A stretch of 64,000 nt of DNA from Opitutus sp. (GTDB lineage Bacteria; Verrucomicrobiota; Verrucomicrobiia; Opitutales; Opitutaceae): assembly GCA_013821985.1 (NCBI GenBank), contig PNJQ01000005.1, positions 22,481 through 86,480 of the forward strand, given 5' to 3'. Made by a program: the position numbers and the translations under genes. How positions within the stretch are numbered: the first letter of the stretch is position 1; the number at the start of each line of letters is the position of its first letter. Below are positions 57,601 to 64,000 of the stretch, piece by piece. Under the pieces are notes generated by a model. That model was given only the letters and a program-made list of their open reading frames with translations. It had not been told where the DNA came from and made no database searches.

Positions 57601-57855
57601 ATGGCGGGTATTCTCAGAATCATTGTGGCGGCGGCGATCGGGTTGTTCGCGTTGCTCGCGGGCCTGTTCGCTGCGCTGCTGCTCACGTTGGCGGCCCTCG
57701 TGTCGCTCTTCCGTCCGCGAGCCAAGCATTCGTCCACCGCGCCGGAGATGCCGCGTGCAGGCGAAGCGACGCGGCAACGCCCCACGCGCGAACCCGCCGG
57801 CGACGTGATCGATATCGAGGCGACCCAAGTCGAAACCAAGCGCGACCTGCCTTGA
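57601..57855 (+). CDS. Small hypothetical membrane protein
   Basis: 84 residues. One long hydrophobic stretch (residues about 5-38, IVAAAIGLFALLAGLFAALL and onward) can form a helical hairpin or one long helix. It is followed by a charged tail with VIDIEATQVETKRDLP at the C-terminus. No family recognised. It is divergent from the aquaporin gene (125-bp gap). Downstream, 229 bp to the arsC stop contain no gene I can support. Its codon use resembles its neighbours, so it may well be real. Confidence 0.5.
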   Translation: MAGILRIIVAAAIGLFALLAGLFAALLLTLAALVSLFRPRAKHSSTAPEMPRAGEATRQRPTREPAGDVIDIEATQVETKRDLP

Positions 57856-58084
57856 GGAGGACGCGAAGGTTGATCGACCGAAGTCTCGACGCAGGCTGAT
57901 CCCTCTGCGCGCGTCGGGGAAATTGGCCGCGGGTTGCGCTTTCCTAACCGCGCATTCCAAGAATTTCAGCGGCTAGAACGGATAATTAATCCAAGCGATC
58001 CGCCTTTATCGGTGTATTCCGTGGCAAAACAAGAACCCGCGGGCGTGGCACGCCACGCGCCGCACCGCCCGATTCGCCCCCGGG

Positions 58085-58525
58085 TCACCCGCGATTCGGG
58101 CCCTCGCGCAGGCCGGCACCGTAGGCGGTGAAGACTTTTTTGATCTCATCGCGCACGCGGCGAAACTCGGCGAGCACTTCTTCTTCCGTGCCCGTGGCGT
58201 GCGCCGGATCGTCGAAGCGCCAGTGGTGACGGTTCACCTGCCCGGGATAAATCGGGCATGCTTCGTCCGCGTTGCCGCACACCGTGATGACCGTCCGCAC
58301 CTCGCGATCGAGGAAGTCGCGCATGTGCTTCGAAGTGTGAGCAGAAATATCCACGCCGATCTCGCGCATCACCGCGATGGCCTTCGGGTGGACGTAGCCG
58401 GCGGGTTTCGAGCCCGCGCTTTGCACGTCCACCACGTCTCCGGCGACGGAGCGCAGGACGCCTTCGGCCATGTGGCTCCGGCATGAATTACCGGTGCAGA
58501 GAATGAGAACGACAGGTTTGTTCAT
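58085..58525 (-). CDS. arsC: Arsenate reductase, thioredoxin-coupled (LMW-PTPase fold)
   Basis: 146 residues from the ATG at 58525. The P-loop LILCTGNSCRSHMAEG gives the CX5R nucleophile Cys10, with Cys15 within the loop. Later cysteines lie in TVCGNADEACPIYPG and would complete the cascade. HWRFDDPAHATGTEEE carries the general-acid Asp region. It reduces arsenate to arsenite with thioredoxin. It is the last gene of arsR-acr3-arsC, 11 bp after acr3. Confidence 0.93.
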   Translation of the reverse strand: MNKPVVLILCTGNSCRSHMAEGVLRSVAGDVVDVQSAGSKPAGYVHPKAIAVMREIGVDISAHTSKHMRDFLDREVRTVITVCGNADEACPIYPGQVNRHHWRFDDPAHATGTEEEVLAEFRRVRDEIKKVFTAYGAGLREGPNRG

Positions 58526-58536
58526 GGGAGAAATGG

Positions 58537-59595
58537 TCAGACAGCGGCTTCGGGATACCAGCGGCGCTTCAGCCAAAACGCGACGTGGACGAGGCCGATC
58601 AGCGCGGGCACTTCGATCAACGGGCCGACGACCGCGGCGAACGCCACGCCAGAGTTCAGGCCGAACACCGCGATGGCGACCGCGATCGCGAGCTCAAAGT
58701 TGTTGCCCGCCGACGTGAACGCGAGCGTCGTGGCGCGCGGGTAGTCGGCGCCGAGTTTTTTCGCCATCGCGAAGCTCACGAGAAACATGATCGCGAAATA
58801 AATCACGAGCGGCAGCGCGATCCGCAGCACGTCCAGCGGCAAGCGGACGATCTCGCCGCCCTTGAACGTGAACATTACCACAATCGTGAACAGCAGCGCC
58901 GAGAGCGTCAGCGGCGAGATGCGCGGGATGAATTTCCGCTCATACCATTCGACGCCCTTCAGCGGCACGAGCACGACGCGGCTCAGCACGCCCGCCGCGA
59001 ACGGGATGCCGAGGTAGATCATCACGCTCCAGAAAATGTCGCTCATCCGCACCGGCACGACCGCGCCGGCCAATCCGAAATACGGCGGCAACACCGTGAT
59101 GAAGACCCACGCGAAGAAACTGTAGAACACGATTTGCGCGACGCTGTTGAGCGCCACGAGCCCGGCCGCGTATTCCGGACTCCCTTTGGCGAGATCGTTC
59201 CACACAAGCACCATCGCGATGCAGCGCGCGATGCCGACGAGGATCAACCCGACCATGTAGTCCGGGTGGTCGCGCAGCAGCGTCACTGCGAGCAGGAACA
59301 TCAGCACCGGCCCGATCAGCCAATTCTGCACGAGCGAGAGCGAAAGGATGCGGACGTTCGCAAAAACTTTCGGCAACTCGCTGTAGCGCACCTTCGCGAG
59401 GGGTGGATACATCATCACGATCAATCCGATGGCGATCGGCAGGTTGGTCGTGCCGATCGTCAGCGGTTCGAATAGCGCGGCCGGATCGGCGATGACGAAA
59501 TTGCCGAGCACGACGCCGAGCGCCATGGCCGCGAAGATCCAGACCGTCAGGTAACGGTCGAGGAACGACATTTTTTGCGCGACGGAGTCACTCAT
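58537..59595 (-). CDS. acr3: Arsenite efflux permease Acr3
   Basis: 352 residues, ten helices of the BART superfamily, exporting arsenite. The conserved Cys on helix 4 is in [20 protein letters not shown] and the essential Glu on helix 9 in [20 protein letters not shown]. The N-terminus ([20 protein letters not shown]) is standard for Acr3. It starts 12 bp after arsR and ends 11 bp before arsC, so all three form one transcript. No ArsA ATPase is present. Confidence 0.94.
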   Translation of the reverse strand: MSDSVAQKMSFLDRYLTVWIFAAMALGVVLGNFVIADPAALFEPLTIGTTNLPIAIGLIVMMYPPLAKVRYSELPKVFANVRILSLSLVQNWLIGPVLMFLLAVTLLRDHPDYMVGLILVGIARCIAMVLVWNDLAKGSPEYAAGLVALNSVAQIVFYSFFAWVFITVLPPYFGLAGAVVPVRMSDIFWSVMIYLGIPFAAGVLSRVVLVPLKGVEWYERKFIPRISPLTLSALLFTIVVMFTFKGGEIVRLPLDVLRIALPLVIYFAIMFLVSFAMAKKLGADYPRATTLAFTSAGNNFELAIAVAIAVFGLNSGVAFAAVVGPLIEVPALIGLVHVAFWLKRRWYPEAAV

Positions 59596-59607
59596 GAGAA
59601 GAGACGT

Positions 59608-59994
59608 TCAATGGCGGGTGAAACGGAGAATGCGGCGGCGCGGGACTTCGGGCGTGGCGCAGGCGCAGTCAACCTTCGTGGCGAGCTGGGCCAAGCGCTC
59701 GAGGTCGCGCGCCAGATGCGGCTCGGTCGTGCGCGCATCCTGCAGGCAGGCGAGGTTGATGCGCAACGCGGCGGGCGCGGGCTCGGCCAGCGAGTAAACG
59801 CGCCACGGGCCCTGCTGCGCGGCGGTCACGAGCCCGTGGCGGCGGAGATAAGTGAGGTGGCGGGAAATGCGGGCCTGCGGGAGCTTCAGCGCTGCTTCGA
59901 AATGGCAGACGCACAGCGGCTGTTGCGCGAGGAGATTGAGCAGGCGCAGGCGGGTCGCGTCGCAGAGGCAGTCGTAGATGCGCAGCAGTTGCAC
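59608..59994 (-). CDS. arsR: ArsR-family arsenic-responsive repressor
   Basis: 128 residues, winged helix-turn-helix (LCDATRLRLLNLLAQQPLCV; QARISRHLTYLRRHGLVTAA). The metal site on the recognition helix region is QPLCVCHFEAAL, with the paired Cys of the ELCVCDL motif. An additional pair in KVDCACATPEV near the C-terminus could provide the third ligand, as in some divergent ArsR proteins. The apparent start is GTG at 59994, since an in-frame stop lies 19 bases upstream. A near-perfect 26-bp operator begins 22 bp before it, so autorepression released by arsenite is expected. Confidence 0.93.
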   Translation of the reverse strand: MQLLRIYDCLCDATRLRLLNLLAQQPLCVCHFEAALKLPQARISRHLTYLRRHGLVTAAQQGPWRVYSLAEPAPAALRINLACLQDARTTEPHLARDLERLAQLATKVDCACATPEVPRRRILRFTRH

Positions 59995-60015
59995 GCAGCG
60001 ACTGAAGCAACGCTA

Positions 60016-60041
60016 TGCATATTCGCCAAGGCAAATATGCA
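60016..60041. promoter_or_regulatory. ArsR operator upstream of arsR
   Basis: TGCATATTCGCC and GGCAAATATGCA are 12-bp arms with one mismatch around a central AA. The dyad lies between the dksA-like stop (60057) and the arsR start (59994), where a self-binding ArsR dimer is expected. It is AT-rich in its outer arms against a GC-rich background. Confidence 0.8.
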
Positions 60042-60056
60042 GCTGTCACCCAACTG

Positions 60057-60398
60057 TCACTTGCGCCGATTCAGGCACGGCACGCAGGTGGTGGCATCGA
60101 GCTGGTAGCCGAGTCGCTCGGCGGAGATATCGCTGCCGCAAAGGAGGCAGCGCCCGTAATTGCCTGCATCGATGCGGTGCTGCGCTTCCACGAGGCGCGT
60201 GCGCTCGTCTTCGAGGCGGCGTTTGCCGGCGAGCGCCATCTGCTGCATCTGCATGGAATCGAGTCGCGAGAGGCGGCCGATCGCGGCGTCGGGTGAGATC
60301 GGTTGCGTGCTGTCCGAAAGATCGACCAGTTCGACTTTGATCGCCTCGAGACGGGCGACAATCGCCGGACGAAACGTTTCCTGGTCGTGCGGTTGCAT
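60057..60398 (-). CDS. DksA/TraR-type zinc-finger protein
   Basis: 113 residues. The C-terminal four-Cys zinc finger GRCLLCGSDISAERLGYQLD and TTCVPCLNRRK follows a coiled-coil region (RLEAIKVELVDLSDSTQPIS; LEDERTRLVEAQHRIDAGNY). It is shorter than DksA (about 150) and close to the TraR/YbiI size. DksA-type proteins enter the RNA polymerase secondary channel. The coil-tip Asp pair of DksA is not obvious, so activity is uncertain. It lies 18 bp after the universal-stress gene. Confidence 0.85.
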   Translation of the reverse strand: MQPHDQETFRPAIVARLEAIKVELVDLSDSTQPISPDAAIGRLSRLDSMQMQQMALAGKRRLEDERTRLVEAQHRIDAGNYGRCLLCGSDISAERLGYQLDATTCVPCLNRRK

Positions 60399-60416
60399 GG
60401 CGGCGGAATGGGCGCG

Positions 60417-61268
60417 TTAGCGGAAGACGAGCACCGGCACGCTGACGGTGCGGATCATTGTGGTCGTGGCGCTGCCGATGATGAGTTGGCGGATGCGCGA
60501 GTGGCCGTAGGCGCCCATCACTAGCAAGTCGGCGCGCTGTTCTTTGACGGTGCGCGCAATGGTTTCTTCGGCGGGGCCGGAGATGGCGTGCGGCGTGACG
60601 GCGTAGCCGGCGGCGCGCAACTTGCCGGCAGTTTCGTCGAGGTAATAGCGGGCCTGATCGTCGATGTTGCCCGCGCGGAGCAAGTGGCACTCGAGTCCGC
60701 GCAACAGCTGATTCTGCAGCACGAAATCCACCGCCTTCACCACGCTGGGGCTGCCGTCGTAGGCGAGGAGGAAGCGCTCGATCGGGCGAAACGCGCGCGA
60801 GGCGATCAACACCGGGTGGCGGCAGGTGCGGATGACGCGCTCGAGATTGCTGCCGAGGTGAAGTTTCGCGAAGTCGGCGTGCTCGCCGCGCTTGCCGATG
60901 ACGACGAGGTCGGCAGTGGCGTCAAAGTGTCCGATGGAATCGACCAGCGCGCCGTGGCGTTGCTCCAACACGACCTTGGTGACGCCGGCTTGCGTCAGGT
61001 GCGCGCGGGCAACTTCGAGGATCGCGCGTGCGCGGGTTTGCGCGAGGCGGCCCTGGGTTTCGGCGAGGGTAACGAGTTCGTTCAACAATTCCGCGGAGGC
61101 GTCGAGTCCGATCGCGCCGGAGATGTCGTCGCGTGCGCGTTGCTCGGGGTGTTCGAGCATGTGCAGCACGTGGACCTCGGCGGCGAGACGCGCGGCGGCC
61201 CAGGCGGTGTGATCATAGATGCTGCGGGCGTAGAGCGAGCCGTCGGTGCAGGAGAGAATGGCAGGCAT
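60417..61268 (-). CDS. Tandem-domain universal stress protein
   Basis: 283 residues from the ATG at 61268, two Usp domains in tandem. Each ends with the ATP-binding pattern G-x2-G-x9-G-S: VIGKRGEHADFAKLHLGSNL in the first and VMGAYGHSRIRQLIIGSATT in the second. The first begins ILSCTDGSLYARSIYDHTAW and the second LLAYDGSPSVVKAVDFVL. Both are probably nucleotide-binding. It lies 16 bp after the SulP-type transporter gene, a frequent pairing that suggests regulation of the transporter or a shared stress response. Confidence 0.92.
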   Translation of the reverse strand: MPAILSCTDGSLYARSIYDHTAWAAARLAAEVHVLHMLEHPEQRARDDISGAIGLDASAELLNELVTLAETQGRLAQTRARAILEVARAHLTQAGVTKVVLEQRHGALVDSIGHFDATADLVVIGKRGEHADFAKLHLGSNLERVIRTCRHPVLIASRAFRPIERFLLAYDGSPSVVKAVDFVLQNQLLRGLECHLLRAGNIDDQARYYLDETAGKLRAAGYAVTPHAISGPAEETIARTVKEQRADLLVMGAYGHSRIRQLIIGSATTTMIRTVSVPVLVFR

Positions 61269-61284
61269 GGCGGGTGGAGTAATT

Positions 61285-62766
61285 TTAGTGCGCAGCGACT
61301 TGGTCCATTGCACCGGGTTTGTCGTGGATGGCGAGTCGATCGACGATCGTCTTGCTCGCCTCGTTCAGGCCGATGAATTCGACCTCCGTGCCTTCGCGGC
61401 GATATTTGAGCACGACTTTGTCGAGCGCGCCGACGGCCGTGAGGTCCCAGAAGTGCGCGTGCGAGACGTCGAGCACCACTTTCGTGAGCACCTCGCGGAA
61501 ATCGAAGGCGTCGGCGAACGTGTTGGCGGAAACAAAGAAGAGCTGACCGCGGATGCGGTAGATGCGCATGGCGCCGTCGGCGGACAGTTCCGAGCGGATG
61601 TCGAGCAGTTGCGAGACCTTGCGCGCGAAGAACAGCGCACTGAGCAACACGCCGACGCCGACACCGAGCGCGAGGTTGTGCGTGCCGACGACGACCACGA
61701 CGGTGGAAATCATGACCGTGCTGGAGGACTTCGGATGCGCGCGCAGGTTTTTGAACGACGCCCAACTGAACGTGCCAATCGACACCATGATCATGACGGC
61801 GACGAGGGCGGCCATTGGGATCTGTTTTACCCAGTCACCGAGCAGCACGATCAGGATCAAAAGAATCACGCCGGCGGCGAAGGCGGACAAGCGGCCGCGA
61901 CCGCCGGATTTCACGTTGATCACTGATTGGCCGATCATGGCGCAACCCGCCATGCCGCCGAAGAAACCCGCCACGATGTTCGCCGCGCCCTGGCCCACGC
62001 ACTCGCGACTCTTGTCGCTGGCCGTGTCGGTGAGGTCGTCCACGATCGTGGCGGTCATCAATGACTCGAGCAGGCCGACGACGGCGAGCGGGACCGAGTA
62101 GGGAAGAATGATGCGCAGTGTTTCCCAGTTCCACGGAATATCCGGCAGAAAGAACACGGGCAACGTGGATGGCAGCTCGCCCATGTCGCCGACGGTGCGG
62201 AGGTCGAGCCCCAGCAACATGGAGAGCGCGGTCAGCGCGACGATGCAGACCAGCGGTGATGGGATGGCCTTCGTGAATCGCGGCAACACGTAGATGATCA
62301 CGAGACCGCCCGCCACCATGCCATACATCAAGAAACCCTGGCCGTCGAATTCGGGCAGTTGCGCGAGAAAAATCAATATCGCGAGCGCGTTGACGAACCC
62401 GGTCACGACCGAGCGCGAAACGAACTTCATCAGCTCACCGAGCCGGCAGAGCCCGGCGACGATCTGCAACACACCGGTCAGCAGCGTGGCGGCGAGCAGG
62501 TAATGCAGGCCGTGGTCCTTCACCAGCGTGACCATCAGCAACGCCATGGCGCCGGTAGCCGCGGAGATCATCCCGGGCCGCGCACCGAGGAACGCCGTCA
62601 CGACCGCGATGCAAAATGACGCGTAGAGCCCAACCTGGGGATCGACGCCGGCGATGATCGAGAATGCGATCGCTTCGGGAATCAGCGCGAGCGCGACGAC
62701 CGCTCCCGCCACGACGTCGCGTCGCGGATTCGAGAACCATTGTTGAAAATATGAGGAAAGAGACAT
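61285..62766 (-). CDS. SulP-family anion transporter (sulfate/bicarbonate type) with STAS domain
   Basis: 493 residues from the ATG at 62766. The membrane domain of about 12-14 helices starts [20 protein letters not shown], with the SulP signature region [20 protein letters not shown] and [20 protein letters not shown]. The C-terminal STAS domain ([20 protein letters not shown] and [18 protein letters not shown]) is cytosolic. Relatives carry sulfate, or bicarbonate with Na+ (BicA); the anion is not determined by these motifs. It is the first gene of a SulP-USP-DksA run that continues towards arsR. Confidence 0.92.
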   Translation of the reverse strand: MSLSSYFQQWFSNPRRDVVAGAVVALALIPEAIAFSIIAGVDPQVGLYASFCIAVVTAFLGARPGMISAATGAMALLMVTLVKDHGLHYLLAATLLTGVLQIVAGLCRLGELMKFVSRSVVTGFVNALAILIFLAQLPEFDGQGFLMYGMVAGGLVIIYVLPRFTKAIPSPLVCIVALTALSMLLGLDLRTVGDMGELPSTLPVFFLPDIPWNWETLRIILPYSVPLAVVGLLESLMTATIVDDLTDTASDKSRECVGQGAANIVAGFFGGMAGCAMIGQSVINVKSGGRGRLSAFAAGVILLILIVLLGDWVKQIPMAALVAVMIMVSIGTFSWASFKNLRAHPKSSSTVMISTVVVVVGTHNLALGVGVGVLLSALFFARKVSQLLDIRSELSADGAMRIYRIRGQLFFVSANTFADAFDFREVLTKVVLDVSHAHFWDLTAVGALDKVVLKYRREGTEVEFIGLNEASKTIVDRLAIHDKPGAMDQVAAH

Positions 62767-63091
62767 TAAGACGAAATTTTGGCGGATAAACAGGGGACGG
62801 GACGCGCGGCAAGGAGCGGGCCGCGGCGGACGGAATTCGAGTTGGCGGTGCGCCATCCAGTCACTTGGACCGGGTATTCGCTCGGAGGAGCAGGACGCCA
62901 ACGAACACGCCGCTCCTCAAGGGAGCGCGGAGTCGTTCAAGGTGGCGTGAGCGTGACGTGGAACACGGGAAGCCGGCCACCATCCCACCGCATTTCCGCA
63001 TCGCAAGACTTTCTTGCTCGGTTCGGCGAGGGCGTCGCAAGAATTGTGCTGATTCGCTCCCATTAGTGGTTACCGCTCACTGCTCAACTCC
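62767..63091. other. Divergent intergenic region with no gene
   Basis: This gap lies between the divergent SulP and ettA starts and should hold both promoters. I see no gene or repeat family, only a 6-bp stem CGCTCC-TCAAG-GGAGCG at 62911-62927. No promoter could be singled out with confidence. Confidence 0.5.
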
Positions 63092-64000
63092 ATGGCCAAG
63101 AACGACGACTCCACGCCCAAAATCATTTTTTCGATGCTCGGCGTCTCGAAAAAAATCGAGCGCAAGGAAATCCTCCGCGACATCTCGCTGTCGTTTTTCT
63201 ACGGCGCGAAGATCGGCGTGCTCGGCCTCAACGGCTCCGGCAAGTCGTCGCTCATGCGCATCCTTGCGGGGATCGACAAGGAGTTCGACGGCCACGTCGC
63301 GTTCGAGCCGGGTTATCCAGTTGGCTTTCTCCCGCAGGAACCGCAGCTCACCGCCGGCGCCACCGTGCGCGCGTGTGTCGAGGAGGGCGTGAAGCACCTC
63401 ACCGATCTGACCGCCGCCTACGACGCGTCGTGGGACGAAATTGCCGCCGCCGAGGACGACGCGACACGCGATGCCATCACGGGAAAACAATCCAAGCTCC
63501 AGGAACAGATCGACGCGCTCGGCGCGTGGGACACGGCGCCGATGGTCGAGCAGGCGATGGATGCGCTGCGTTGCCCGCCGCCGGACGCGATCGTCGATCA
63601 ACTTTCCGGCGGCGAGCGCCGGCGCGTCGCACTCGCGCGGCTGCTGTTGCAGAAACCTTCGATCCTCCTCCTCGACGAGCCGACGAACCATCTCGACGCG
63701 GAGAGCGTGCAATGGCTCGAGCAGCATCTCGCGCGCTACGAGGGCACCGTCATCGCCGTGACGCACGATCGGTATTTTTTGGACAACGTCGCGGGCTGGA
63801 TTCTCGAATTGGATCGCGGGCACGGCATTCCGTGGAAGGGCAATTACTCCGAGTGGCTCGAGCAAAAGCAGAAGCGCCTCGCGATCGAGCAGCGCACCGA
63901 AGACCGCCGGCAGAAGGCGATGGCGCGCGAACTCGAATGGATCCGCGCCGGCGCGAAGGCGCGGCAGGCGAAGGGCCAGGCGCGCATCAACGCCTACGAG
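63092..64000 (+). CDS. ettA: ABC-F protein EttA (energy-dependent translational throttle), 3' end outside window
   Basis: 303 residues are visible and the frame is open to the last base. The first ATPase domain is complete: Walker A GVLGLNGSGKSSLMRILAG, signature LSGGERRRVALARLLLQKPS, Walker B ILLLDEPTNHLDAESVQWLE, and the switch HDRYFLDNVAGWILELDRGH. The arm between Walker A and the signature is of EttA type, and GIPWKGNYSEWLEQKQKRL begins the inter-domain linker that reaches P-site tRNA. EttA binds the ribosomal E site and gates the first peptide bond according to ADP/ATP level. The second ATPase domain lies beyond the window. Confidence 0.93.
   Translation, partial: MAKNDDSTPKIIFSMLGVSKKIERKEILRDISLSFFYGAKIGVLGLNGSGKSSLMRILAGIDKEFDGHVAFEPGYPVGFLPQEPQLTAGATVRACVEEGVKHLTDLTAAYDASWDEIAAAEDDATRDAITGKQSKLQEQIDALGAWDTAPMVEQAMDALRCPPPDAIVDQLSGGERRRVALARLLLQKPSILLLDEPTNHLDAESVQWLEQHLARYEGTVIAVTHDRYFLDNVAGWILELDRGHGIPWKGNYSEWLEQKQKRLAIEQRTEDRRQKAMARELEWIRAGAKARQAKGQARINAYE

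Overview
The window is a uniformly high-GC, densely coded stretch of a Gram-negative bacterial chromosome with no rRNA, tRNA, CRISPR array, phage gene or transposase that I can find. An outer membrane is shown by lpxA and three TonB-dependent receptors. The mix (exopolysaccharide locus, an orphan FtsX/MacB-type permease with duplicated architecture, a TIGR03790-type protein, RibB with a dead GTP-cyclohydrolase half, scattered short inverted repeats in convergent gaps) fits Verrucomicrobiota, most likely Opitutales/Opitutaceae. That placement is an inference from gene content, not a marker-gene result.

Layout. Positions 1-8908 hold an exopolysaccharide locus: a partial GT2, an O-antigen-ligase-like polymerase, two GT4-type transferases, a polysaccharide deacetylase, a phosphodiesterase-family protein, a STAS protein, a nucleotidyltransferase-like left-handed beta-helix protein and a WcaJ/ExoY-type priming sugar transferase. 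Positions 9127-11563 carry a translationally overlapping signalling cassette: an RsbT-type switch kinase, a HisKA_3 histidine kinase that has an RsbU_N-like domain where a PP2C phosphatase would normally sit behind it, and a NarL/LuxR response regulator. With the STAS gene, this looks like partner switching wired into a two-component system and placed beside the polysaccharide genes. It is the most interesting item in the window.

Positions 11827-20610 are mostly housekeeping: a UVR-motif mini-protein, short ComEC, RarA, a Na/Pi cotransporter, and a ribB-ribH-nusB-ftsY run. Positions 21067-34115 are metal- and transport-related. They include a ZnuD-like receptor with a small His-rich membrane protein behind a perfect palindrome, a POT peptide transporter, a flavodoxin plus esterase pair, an exported S26-like protein and Dps. 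A putative iron operon (unknown protein, FecA-like receptor, second receptor, PepSY membrane protein) follows, with tandem TGAGA-N5-TCTCA operators shared with divergent aroB.

Positions 34239-46358 contain aroB, an unknown protein, lpxA, pdxA, an exported subtilase, an IscA/ErpA-type protein and infC (without rpmI-rplT). A tight amidase / S1-P1 nuclease / CrcB / TIGR03790 run and clpP complete this part. Positions 46438-56615 hold an orphan permease, adenine deaminase, a methyltransferase, a TMTC-like membrane/TPR protein, and malate synthase followed by isocitrate lyase (the two glyoxylate-shunt enzymes). Positions 56834-62766 carry an aquaporin with Val in place of the selectivity-filter Arg, a small membrane protein, an arsR-acr3-arsC operon with a near-perfect ArsR operator, and upstream SulP-USP-DksA genes. 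The window ends inside ettA.

Several convergent or intergenic gaps hold compact inverted-repeat elements of different sequence (4292-4368, 36752-36819, 39738-39883, 50733-50768, 56633-56706). One of them supplies the apparent start codon of pdxA.
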